NCBI GenBank assembly: GCA_014381035.1
Contig: JACMIS010000881.1
Location: 1-8,420 of the forward strand
Direction: 5' to 3'
Length of the DNA stretch: 8,420 bases
DNA from: Armatimonadota bacterium
GTDB taxonomy: Bacteria > Armatimonadota > Armatimonadia > Armatimonadales > Armatimonadaceae
Shown here one piece after another: positions 1 to 5,959 of the stretch. The notes below the pieces were generated by a model. The model was given only the letters and a program-made list of their open reading frames with translations, did no database searches and was not told the DNA's origin. Every line of letters begins with the position of its first letter. Position 1 is the first letter of the stretch. The position numbers and the translations under genes are program-made.

Positions 1-165
1 CACAATCCACTCCCGAATCGCAGTACGGTGATTCTGGTTCGTCTTCCACTTATCATTCGGTATTCGTTTCTTGTTCTTCCGCTTCCTACCTATTGTGGAA
101 ACCTTGAGAATCCCTTCGGCACTCGGGTCCGCTCCGGTTGCCGGTGACGCATCCCGTATCGAAAA
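1..165 (-). pseudogene. Open frame without a start codon, running off the left edge (possible Rhs-tip remnant)
   Basis: On the minus strand, from a TGA at about 168 to the left edge, one frame stays open for about 54 codons. It reads SIRDASPATGADPSAEG, then a very basic stretch with KRKNKKR and ending REWIV. It has no ATG, GTG or TTG start, apart from a GTG at the very edge. The DNA just upstream and overlapping (151-180) matches 951-980, which encodes QLIVDPQYG in the Rhs fragment there, but this frame is shifted relative to the Rhs frame. I infer a broken Rhs tip or its remains continuing to the left. The family of the basic stretch is not recognised. It may also be non-coding. Confidence 0.25.
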
Positions 166-180
166 TCAACAATCAAGTGC
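151..180 (-). repeat. 30-bp match to the Rhs fragment at 951-980
   Basis: Positions 151-180 and 951-980 agree at 25 of 30 bases by eye and lie exactly 800 bp apart. In the Rhs fragment this segment encodes QLIVDPQYG; here the same frame would read HLIVDFRYG, with a stop codon (TAG) just before it. The match fades on both sides. It is best explained as a decayed remnant of another Rhs core, placed downstream of the 192-aa gene just as other Rhs fragments lie downstream of the other immunity-like genes. Confidence 0.5.
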
Positions 181-241
181 TATATGTTAACGCATACTCG
201 AAATAGCGTTATACTGCAGAAACGGGCAAAGCGAGATTGTT

Positions 242-254
242 TGAGCATCAATCC
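242..254 (-). repeat. 13-bp junction motif, copy 1
   Basis: TGAGCATCAATCC on the plus strand, just downstream of the stop of the 192-aa gene. A copy with one difference, TGAACATCAATCC, lies at 1171-1183 across the stop of the 165-aa gene. It may mark a shared 3' boundary of immunity cassettes, or be chance. Confidence 0.3.
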
Positions 255-259
255 GGCAA

Positions 260-838
260 CTAACGCGGGATTTGCGTCCCTGTCAGGGTAACTGTGCTGG
301 GTGTTAGGACTATCCTTTTGGCGATCAACTCGTCTGTCTCAATTTCGTCCGCGAACAGATCGTACTTGGAATGCTTTTTTGTGAAAGGAAGGCAAACATT
401 CCCGAGACTCCCTTCCTGGACAACGAATGTGTTGTTTTGAATCGTATACAACTCTGCCACTTCCAATCCGCTCTCAACCGCCCACAAAGCGACGAAATGA
501 TCTTCATCGCACTCTATCGTCCCCACTCCTTTTGTATCCGAGGTAGGCAACGCGACGAATTTTTCAAGGACCGATTCATCGGCATCAGGCATCAGCCACG
601 ATGCGAACAGTACAAAACCGTCGTCATGCCTGAATACATCGCAGGTACCGGCATCCTCGACATACCATAAAAACATAGCAGGATTTACGATCAATATCCC
701 ACTTTCTGAATTCGCAGTATCATCGATTGCTTGAACGTATGCGGTTTGTTCGACCCCTTGCCATTCAACAAGAGCCACAGGACAGGAAAGTAGAACCCAA
801 CCCGTTTCTAAGTCTATGCGTCCGAGGTACTGGTTCAT
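260..838 (-). CDS. Putative immunity protein, Imm21-like (192 aa)
   Basis: A soluble, acidic 192-aa protein without signal peptide or membrane segment. The ATG at 838 lies 6 bp after the stop of the truncated Rhs fragment, and an AAGGG ribosome-binding site overlaps that stop region, so the start is well supported and translation may be coupled. Order and spacing of motifs resemble Imm21 immunity proteins: an N-terminal strand, then VEWQGVE at about 24-30, SGILIVNP at about 46-53, and a strand pair ending in FASWLMPDADES at about 78-89. The Imm21 assignment is from memory of the family and is tentative. Its place after an Rhs tip fits a cytoplasmic protein that neutralises a cognate Rhs toxin. 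However, no toxin tail remains directly upstream, so it may be an orphan immunity gene. Confidence 0.55.
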   Translation of the reverse strand: MNQYLGRIDLETGWVLLSCPVALVEWQGVEQTAYVQAIDDTANSESGILIVNPAMFLWYVEDAGTCDVFRHDDGFVLFASWLMPDADESVLEKFVALPTSDTKGVGTIECDEDHFVALWAVESGLEVAELYTIQNNTFVVQEGSLGNVCLPFTKKHSKYDLFADEIETDELIAKRIVLTPSTVTLTGTQIPR

Positions 839-844
839 TTTCCC

Positions 845-1108
845 TTAGCACCCTGTGTAAGCTTTCCATAAGCGGTTCTGGCAGTAGATCAGACCCGTGT
901 CCGTGTCCGTATGGTAGCCGTGTTGACCTTTGTACTGGAACGGGTACGGTATCCCGTATTGAGGATCGACAATCAACTGCTGGGTAGTTTGCCCATAGGC
1001 AGAGAACACCTGCTGTGTGACGACTCCGCCGAAATCACGCCGTCGGACGGAAAGATGCTGGATACAGTTAGCAACGAGATCATAAAAAGGAACCAGCGGA
1101 GTTGGCAT
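845..1108 (-). pseudogene. Truncated Rhs core fragment (87 codons)
   Basis: From about residue 29 onward the frame reads VVTQQVFSAYGQTT, then PFQYKGQHGY and DTDTGLIYCQNR. These are hallmarks of the end of an Rhs-repeat-associated core, just before the usual YYDPxTGRWxxRDPxG motif. At that point it continues LWKAYTGC and stops with TAA where the TGRW tryptophan would be, so the DPxG boundary and any toxin tail are missing. The ATG at 1108 is preceded by an in-frame stop two codons upstream, and the first 28 residues do not look like a normal Rhs lead-in. There is no YD-repeat body. I read it as a broken 3' piece of an Rhs gene rather than a functional gene. It lies 6 bp before the Imm21-like gene. 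Confidence 0.75.
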
Positions 1109-1170
1109 TCTGCATTACGTCGTATGGCAATTGTATTCAGCGTCGAGTTTGGACCGATGAATTTAATGCA

Positions 1171-1183
1171 TGAACATCAATCC
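1171..1183 (-). repeat. 13-bp junction motif, copy 2
   Basis: TGAACATCAATCC on the plus strand overlaps the stop codon of the 165-aa gene (1177-1179). It differs at one base from the copy at 242-254, next to the stop of the 192-aa gene. The two proteins share no obvious similarity, so a shared boundary sequence would suggest exchange of whole cassettes. Confidence 0.3.
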
Positions 1184-1674
1184 TGAGGCACAGGCAAATC
1201 TTGAACATCTACTGTAACATTCTTGAACCGGATAGCCATTTCGCCCCCCGCCACGAACGCGAAACGGAACTCGAACAGATCATGCCCCAGTACCTCGACT
1301 TCGGTATTCGTAACCTCCAATACTCCCATGGCCCTGATTAGTTTACTTCTCTCAGGGTCGTCTACGAACGATAGTTCCGACACCCCGGAATACGTCAGTC
1401 GGTACATTCGCTCTTCGCGGCTATAAATGTTTTGCCCAATGATTTTTAACTCCACGGTTGAGTCTGCCATACGCACGGACATATTTTCCATCGAATAGTC
1501 ACCGAAGTTAACCTTATTCGCCAGATAAGACAAGACCGGATCTATGGAAGATTCGATGGATCGCATGTATTCGGCGTAGGCATTGATTTGCTCGATGACA
1601 ATCTTATTCTCTGCCTTCCCCTGCTCCCTTGAGTCGGAAATGGCACTGACATCATATTTTTGGAAGTACTTCAT
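1177..1674 (-). CDS. Probable immunity protein following an Rhs toxin-like tail (165 aa)
   Basis: A 165-aa soluble protein with no signal peptide or transmembrane segment. It starts MKYFQKYDVSAISDSRE, followed by a helical stretch (about 20-50) and an all-beta-looking C-terminal half with alternating strands (VELKIIG, MYRLTYSGVSEL, EVEVLGHDLFEFRFAF, MAIRFKNVTVDVQDL). The layout of a short helical start plus a strand-rich C-terminus with a YRLTYSGVSEL-like motif is vaguely reminiscent of DUF4085-type proteins, but I do not claim membership. It follows the Rhs tail by 99 bp on the same strand, the usual place for the cognate immunity gene. The ATG at 1674 has no convincing Shine-Dalgarno sequence, and the nearest candidate upstream is poor. 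Function is inferred from position only. Confidence 0.6.
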   Translation of the reverse strand: MKYFQKYDVSAISDSREQGKAENKIVIEQINAYAEYMRSIESSIDPVLSYLANKVNFGDYSMENMSVRMADSTVELKIIGQNIYSREERMYRLTYSGVSELSFVDDPERSKLIRAMGVLEVTNTEVEVLGHDLFEFRFAFVAGGEMAIRFKNVTVDVQDLPVPQD

Positions 1675-1743
1675 ATTTGCTATCTGGTTACGTAGGCATA
1701 GGAAAGATGGTAATTGCTACTTCTGTCTCAGGTGGCTCTCATG

Positions 1744-1759
1744 GAGCGGATTCGCTCCT
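1744..1759. repeat. Short REP-like hairpin
   Basis: GGAGCGGATTCGCTCC forms a perfect 6-bp stem with a 4-nt loop in the gap between the Rhs tail and the 165-aa gene. On the minus strand it is preceded by TGTA, giving TGTAGGAGCGAATCCGCTCC, which recalls REP elements of other bacteria. No T-run follows on either strand, so it does not look like an intrinsic terminator. Only one copy is seen in this window. Confidence 0.4.
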
Positions 1760-1773
1760 ACATCTTCCAGGTT

Positions 1774-2418
1774 CTACTTCTGTCGTTTCGGTAATTTGGA
1801 CTGGATAAACCTCACTGTTACGTTCTCGTTGTGAGGGTCTCGTTTCACCATCGTAAAGGGAAGCGGCAACGCTGTCAGAAAGCCGGTCAGGTGACCTTCA
1901 CTCAAATCGGGTACACCTGTTGCATGGGGAGCCGACCTAGCAAGACTTTGCCCTGATTTCAGCCCCCGTTTTACAGCCCCGATGTCTACGCGCTTGGCAA
2001 TCCAGTTTGAGTAGATTGTCATGAGGTCTTCCCTGCGACTAGTCCGCATAAGTTCCTTAGCCTCTTTTTTGAATGCTGTTTTTGCTGCGCGGAACTCAGG
2101 GTCTGCGTAAAGCTCTTTGGGTACTCCAGGCAACGTCACTCCCTTGTGAGTGGGGATTTTTTTCCCTGTCCATGAAAATAGAGCTACCTCGACCTCCTGA
2201 CCTCGAACTATTTTATAGACATGCATATCTAGTCCGCCGAACTCTGTCTTATCAATTCCTAAACTGTACTTACCATTAAATAAACTTATTGTCTTTCTCG
2301 ATAGCCCATCCGGGTCAATTCCCATCACCGGGTTTCCGTCGCAGTACGCGTACAGATTGATGCCGCCTTCGTAGCCGATGGGGTCGCTGGCTGACCCGCG
2401 ACCGACATACGATGTCAA
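1774..2418 (-). CDS. Orphan Rhs C-terminal tip: end of core plus variable toxin-like tail (214 aa)
   Basis: Residues 12-39 carry the end of an Rhs-associated core (DPIGYEGGINLYAY, then GNPVMGIDPDGL). After DPDGL, residues 40-214 form a different, variable tail. This is the organisation of polymorphic Rhs toxins, where the tail is the toxin. The tail begins with beta-rich sequence (YSLGIDKTEFGGLDMHVYK, VALFSWTGKKIPTHKG), followed by a lysine-rich helical part (about 105-150) and a basic C-terminus, KLPKRQK. Conserved-looking polar residues are D64, H66 and H91. I do not recognise the toxin family. The first codon at 2418 is TTG without a properly spaced ribosome-binding site. The TGRWVSRDPIG motif is garbled to VGRGSASDPIG, as if one base were lost and another gained. 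There is no YD-repeat body, so it is probably silent unless recombined. The 165-aa gene downstream is its likely immunity partner. Confidence 0.7.
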   Translation of the reverse strand: MTSYVGRGSASDPIGYEGGINLYAYCDGNPVMGIDPDGLSRKTISLFNGKYSLGIDKTEFGGLDMHVYKIVRGQEVEVALFSWTGKKIPTHKGVTLPGVPKELYADPEFRAAKTAFKKEAKELMRTSRREDLMTIYSNWIAKRVDIGAVKRGLKSGQSLARSAPHATGVPDLSEGHLTGFLTALPLPFTMVKRDPHNENVTVRFIQSKLPKRQK

Positions 2419-2434
2419 AATAGGGTCAAGCGAG

Positions 2435-3214
2435 TTACTCCTTGCTGATGAGAGAGCAGTGCCAGTAGTTACCCGTATATTCTTCCAGCCGGACTAACAG
2501 AGGGTCACCGACGGATAGGTTATCACTGTCGTGTCCGATTTTGAACCGTCCGTAGCCGGAGCTCATGGTCGGCGATAGGAGAAGGTCCAGTGTCACCATA
2601 CCATCCTGAATCTTCCGGGTTCTTGCATGACATTTTTTATAGGGAGAGAGTATTGTGGCTTCCTCAAGATGATTTTTGAGGGGGATGAGTGCGTGGAAAT
2701 CGGGGCACGGATCTCGCCGGTCTGAGATCTGTATCGCGATGCTCGGGGTAGCTTTATTAAAGAAGCCGACGACATCCAGAGTTTCACGCGGGTAACGGAG
2801 GTGATTCACGGTGATAGCACATCGGTCCGATTCGACGGGAATCACGATGGCGTTTCTTTCGTCGATACCCGCTTCGTTTATAAGAACTCCGGCATCACAA
2901 ACGATTATTTTTCGGCTCGGGCAGGATAGGTAACTGACGATGGATTCTTTGATGTCACTCCATTTGTTCACAGGTCCCCCTTGTTCCACGGCAACGGTGA
3001 CAGGCATAAAATTTTGCACGAGTATCACCGAGAGTTTTGTGCCATGACGCGCTATGCACGCTTCGATAAAGTGCTCCTGGTCTCTCTCCTCACTGGGACC
3101 GAGAAAATCATTCAACAGAAAGCCGGTTTCCCAACCAGGATCTTCGAGCAAACCACTGTCGAAGCAGAGCAATCCCCCGCTACAATCGCCGATGTTCAGT
3201 TCATATCGTTGCAT
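2435..3214 (-). CDS. Hypothetical protein, possible immunity protein (259 aa)
   Basis: A 259-aa protein starting MQRYELNIGD, without signal peptide or membrane segments. It has mixed alpha/beta character: strands such as KLSVILVQNFMPVTVAV and KIIVCDAGVLI, a central AIVIPVESDRCAITVNH, and a C-terminal part (LSVGDPLLVRLEEYTGNYWHC) that looks like a small beta-barrel. I recognise no family. The ATG at 3214 is the only clear start; no strong Shine-Dalgarno sequence precedes it. Its stop lies 16 bp before the first codon of the Rhs tip, with AAGGAG overlapping the stop, which places it inside the Rhs/immunity array. It could be the immunity protein of a toxin tail that has been lost, and this is inferred from position only. 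Confidence 0.55.
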   Translation of the reverse strand: MQRYELNIGDCSGGLLCFDSGLLEDPGWETGFLLNDFLGPSEERDQEHFIEACIARHGTKLSVILVQNFMPVTVAVEQGGPVNKWSDIKESIVSYLSCPSRKIIVCDAGVLINEAGIDERNAIVIPVESDRCAITVNHLRYPRETLDVVGFFNKATPSIAIQISDRRDPCPDFHALIPLKNHLEEATILSPYKKCHARTRKIQDGMVTLDLLLSPTMSSGYGRFKIGHDSDNLSVGDPLLVRLEEYTGNYWHCSLISKE

Positions 3215-3250
3215 CTTCGGTCAGTTTACCTAAAGTTCTGTGAAGCCATG

Positions 3251-4282
3251 TTACTGGCTTTGCCACGGCGATGGTTTGCCGGGGTCTCGCTTTTGATAGA
3301 AGAGTCGTGCCTGGTCGCGGACGACTTCGGAATAGGGCGACGGGGCGTGTCCGGTGCCGTTTCGGATCGCGAGGTAGGCGTCCTGGACCAGGGTTCGGGC
3401 TTGGGTTTCGGGGACGCCGGGGAGCCAGTCGGCGGGGATGGGCAGTTTCGGTGTCGCGGGGCGGTTGGAGACGACGCGCTGGTCTGCCGCTGATTCGCGT
3501 TCCTGCTTCCGCTCCGCCGTGCCGAGTTCGGAAAGATACCATCCGGGGAACTGCCAGGTGCCGGTGGCGAGATGGCGGGCGACCGAGATGGCGTAGCCCG
3601 CGCCGCCGTTCAAGCCTTTTTGTATCCGGCGCAGGACGTATCTACAGGCATCGTGCAGGGCGACAGGCGGGATTTCGGCAAGGTACCGCGCTTCCGTTCC
3701 CGGAGCGATCCCGCATTGATGCATCAACACAACAACAGCGTCGGTTTCCGGGTTCGACATCGATTCCTTAGGGTCCGCCGGTAAGGCGCGACGGGAGAAG
3801 GTCACGTATTGTTTCTCCTCTGTCTTCGACGTAGTACAAGGATAGTCCCCGGCAACCGCTCCTGCGATCACCCCTGCATCTACCCCTGCGATTTCCGGGA
3901 GTGTGAAGGGGGTTTTCGGGCGCGGGGAGTCTGCCGCACGTGCCGGTACGGCGGACAGGAGCGGGCGGATGAACACGCGAACGCCTTCGTCTAACTGGGT
4001 TTCGATCCATCCGGCGTCGCGGAGCTGGCGAATCCATTCGTAAACCGTGCGCAGGGTGCGCCCGAACTGGGCGGCGTACCATTTGCAGAAGGCGAACGCG
4101 TAGCCACGCGGCTGCCCGGTTTCGGGGTCGGTCTTTTTCGCGAGTCGGCAAACGAGGCGATAGAAAAGGATCGCGGGTCCGCTCGGTCCGGGCGAAGGCG
4201 ACACCTTCGGAGGGGACGGGGCGAGTTGCCAGTCGCTCTCGGAGTGCTCCAAAGACACTGGCTTGCTTGTGGTTGCTGGCAT
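3251..4282 (-). CDS. Winged-helix protein resembling plasmid/phage replication initiators (343 aa)
   Basis: I place the start at the ATG at 4282, because GGGAGA lies 4 nt upstream; the frame can be extended only four codons to a TTG at 4294, which falls inside that ribosome-binding site. After a Pro/Ser-rich leader (about 20-36), residues 37-108 form a winged helix-turn-helix: AILFYRLVCRLAKK, then AFCKWYAAQFGRTLRTVYEWIRQLRDAGWIE with a wing strand, VRVFIRP. A linker follows, then a helical domain (about 182-245) with GI, ALHDACRYVLRRI and GGAGYAISVARHL, recalling the helical-Y-L motif of DnaD/RepA-like proteins. It probably binds DNA and may start replication or load helicase on a mobile element; that role is inferred. 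It lies between the Rhs array and the two-component operon, on the same strand, and is much more GC-rich than the array. Confidence 0.55.
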   Translation of the reverse strand: MPATTSKPVSLEHSESDWQLAPSPPKVSPSPGPSGPAILFYRLVCRLAKKTDPETGQPRGYAFAFCKWYAAQFGRTLRTVYEWIRQLRDAGWIETQLDEGVRVFIRPLLSAVPARAADSPRPKTPFTLPEIAGVDAGVIAGAVAGDYPCTTSKTEEKQYVTFSRRALPADPKESMSNPETDAVVVLMHQCGIAPGTEARYLAEIPPVALHDACRYVLRRIQKGLNGGAGYAISVARHLATGTWQFPGWYLSELGTAERKQERESAADQRVVSNRPATPKLPIPADWLPGVPETQARTLVQDAYLAIRNGTGHAPSPYSEVVRDQARLFYQKRDPGKPSPWQSQ

Positions 4283-4350
4283 ACGTTCTCCCAACGAATC
4301 GTGCGGGCGCGGTCATTTCACCGAAGAAAGGGTGATCGTTCGACACCGGA

Positions 4351-4366
4351 AAACAAACTTTTGTTT
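4351..4366. promoter_or_regulatory. 16-bp inverted repeat, possible operator
   Basis: AAACAAA-CT-TTTGTTT is a perfect 7-bp inverted repeat around a 2-bp centre. It lies in an unusually A/T-rich pocket about 70 bp upstream of the winged-helix gene and just downstream of a -10-like hexamer on the minus strand. This is a classic position for an autoregulatory repressor site. The binding protein is unknown; the downstream winged-helix protein is the obvious candidate. Confidence 0.4.
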
Positions 4367-4381
4367 GCTTTTCGTGTATCA

Positions 4382-4387
4382 AATATA
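4382..4387 (-). promoter_or_regulatory. Candidate -10 element for the winged-helix gene
   Basis: The minus strand reads TATATT here, about 100 bp before the ATG at 4282, within A/T-rich sequence surrounded by GC-rich DNA. I see no good -35 hexamer at 16-18 bp; TTTGTT at 4411-4416 is 23 bp away. Weak support. Confidence 0.25.
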
Positions 4388-4420
4388 GCACAGGTCGGGG
4401 TGTGGGGGAGAACAAAAAGT

Positions 4421-5959
4421 TTAGGGGGTGGTCGGGGGTTTGACCCGCACCGTAACCACGGTTCCGATGCCGGGGGTACTGGCGATTTCGAGCGTTCCGT
4501 TGTGCGCGGCGGCGATGCTCCGGCAGATGGATAAGCCCAAGCCGGTGCCGCCGTCGGCGCGGGCGCGGGCGGCGTCCACCCGGTAGAACCGTTCGCCGAT
4601 GTGGGCGAGATGCTCGGGCGCGATCCCGATCCCGGTGTCGGCGACGCGCAATACGGTGTCGCTGTTTTCCTCGTGCGCGGAAAGCGTTATCGTGCCGCCG
4701 GGCGGGGTGTAGCGCACGGCGTTGTCGAGCAGGTTGGTAACGAGACGGGTCAACTCGCCTTCGTTCCCGCGCACGGTCAGATGCGGGTCCGCGACATCGA
4801 GGACGACGGTATGCGCCGGGTGCGGAACGTTTTGTAGCGCGTGCGCGAATATCTCGCCGACGAGAAGGTCGATCCGGTTTTGCCCCATTTGCTCGCTGTC
4901 GGAACGTGCCAGGATCAGGAGGTCCTGCACCAGTTTTGCCATCGTCGTGGACGCCTGATTGATCTGCGTCAGCGCGGTCCGGTATTGCGCTTCGGTGAAC
5001 GATGCGTCGCCGCCGAGTGCCATACTCGCCGTGCCCTTGATCACGGTCAGCGGCGTTTTCAGCTCGTGGGACGCGTCGGCGGTGAACCGTCGTTGCTGCT
5101 CCAGGACCCGCGTTTGCTGCCGGAACGCCGTTTCGAGTCGCCCCAACAGCCCGTTAAACGTCGCGGACAGTTCCGAAAACTCGTCGTTCCCGCTCACCGG
5201 CAGTCGCGCCGCGAACGCTTCCTTTCCTTCGCCGCTGATGATGCTTTCCGCGGCGTGCGTCGTCCGGCGCACGCGACTGAGTACGCGGTTCGTCAGAAAG
5301 ATCCCCCCGCCCGCCGCGCACAACAGACCGACCGGCATCAGGACCAGCAAGGCGGTGTCGAGGCTGGAAACCGCCAGGTCGATCTCGGTGAGACCATACG
5401 CGATCTGCCCGACCCCGGTCACACGTCCCCGCTCCCGTAGCGGAAGGGAAAGTACCTGATGCGGCTCGCCGTTGATCACGACGCGGCGCGAGTCGGAACG
5501 CCCCGTCCGGATGGCGGCGGCGAACGATTCCGTGCTGAGCATCTGACGCGGTCCCAGTGCTTGTCCGGAAAGGTCGAAATGGCGCGGCTCGGACGCGCTG
5601 TCCGGTAGGAACCTGGGCATTTCCGGGCGGATTTCGCCGAACGGTCCGCGCATTGCACCGCCACCGTACAGGGAGCCGTCGCCGAAGCGGGGTCCGTCTT
5701 CCCGGCGGAACGGTTGTCCCGGCGGGATTCCGAATTGACCGTGCCCCATCGGCGGTAGACCGGGGCGCGTTCCCCTGCCGCCGCCGCGCATGGGCGGTTT
5801 GCGGAACGACTGCATGCGCTTTTCCAGCGTGCGCTCGACGGACAGTTTCAGCGACGAGATGATGGTGTAGCGGATGACGACGCCGAGCACGCAGAGCAGA
5901 ATCGCCAGCGCGACGATGTTCCAGCCGATCAGTTGGGTTCGCAGGGAGCCGCGTTTCAC
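4421..5959 (-). CDS. Sensor histidine kinase, HAMP-HisKA-HATPase (512 aa)
   Basis: A membrane sensor kinase that autophosphorylates and passes the phosphate to the response regulator encoded just upstream. The start is GTG at 5959; GTGA overlaps the TGA of the regulator gene by 4 bases, indicating translational coupling. TM1 lies at about 12-36 and TM2 at about 202-223, enclosing an extracytoplasmic domain. HAMP is at about 222-275. HisKA follows, with SHELKTPL and phospho-acceptor H298. The ATPase domain has the N-box NLLDNAVRYTPPGG (409-422), G1 DTGIGIAPEH (441-450), F-box ERFYRVD, and G2 GGTGLGLS (470-477); all key residues are present. The first half of the sensor domain (about 51-120) is unusually Gly/Pro/Met/Arg-rich, with MGHG and MRGGGRG stretches. 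The domain order is like CusS/QseC-type kinases. A metal signal is possible but speculative. Confidence 0.95.
   Translation of the reverse strand: MKRGSLRTQLIGWNIVALAILLCVLGVVIRYTIISSLKLSVERTLEKRMQSFRKPPMRGGGRGTRPGLPPMGHGQFGIPPGQPFRREDGPRFGDGSLYGGGAMRGPFGEIRPEMPRFLPDSASEPRHFDLSGQALGPRQMLSTESFAAAIRTGRSDSRRVVINGEPHQVLSLPLRERGRVTGVGQIAYGLTEIDLAVSSLDTALLVLMPVGLLCAAGGGIFLTNRVLSRVRRTTHAAESIISGEGKEAFAARLPVSGNDEFSELSATFNGLLGRLETAFRQQTRVLEQQRRFTADASHELKTPLTVIKGTASMALGGDASFTEAQYRTALTQINQASTTMAKLVQDLLILARSDSEQMGQNRIDLLVGEIFAHALQNVPHPAHTVVLDVADPHLTVRGNEGELTRLVTNLLDNAVRYTPPGGTITLSAHEENSDTVLRVADTGIGIAPEHLAHIGERFYRVDAARARADGGTGLGLSICRSIAAAHNGTLEIASTPGIGTVVTVRVKPPTTP

Noticed and set aside
371..987. Plus-strand frames across the Imm21-like gene and the Rhs fragment
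   Set aside because: The minus-strand frames show Rhs motifs and a ribosome-binding site at the right place; the plus-strand frames do not.
1744..1759. GGAGCG/CGCTCC hairpin as an intrinsic terminator
   Set aside because: No run of T follows the stem on either strand.
3201..3771. Long open frames on both strands overlapping the end of the winged-helix gene
   Set aside because: They are Arg/Pro-rich shadows of the GC-rich coding sequence, with no domain features and poor starts.
4601..5862. Several open frames opposite or out of frame with the histidine kinase
   Set aside because: The kinase frame carries every expected motif; the others have typical antisense composition (Arg, Gly, Ala) and no ribosome-binding sites.
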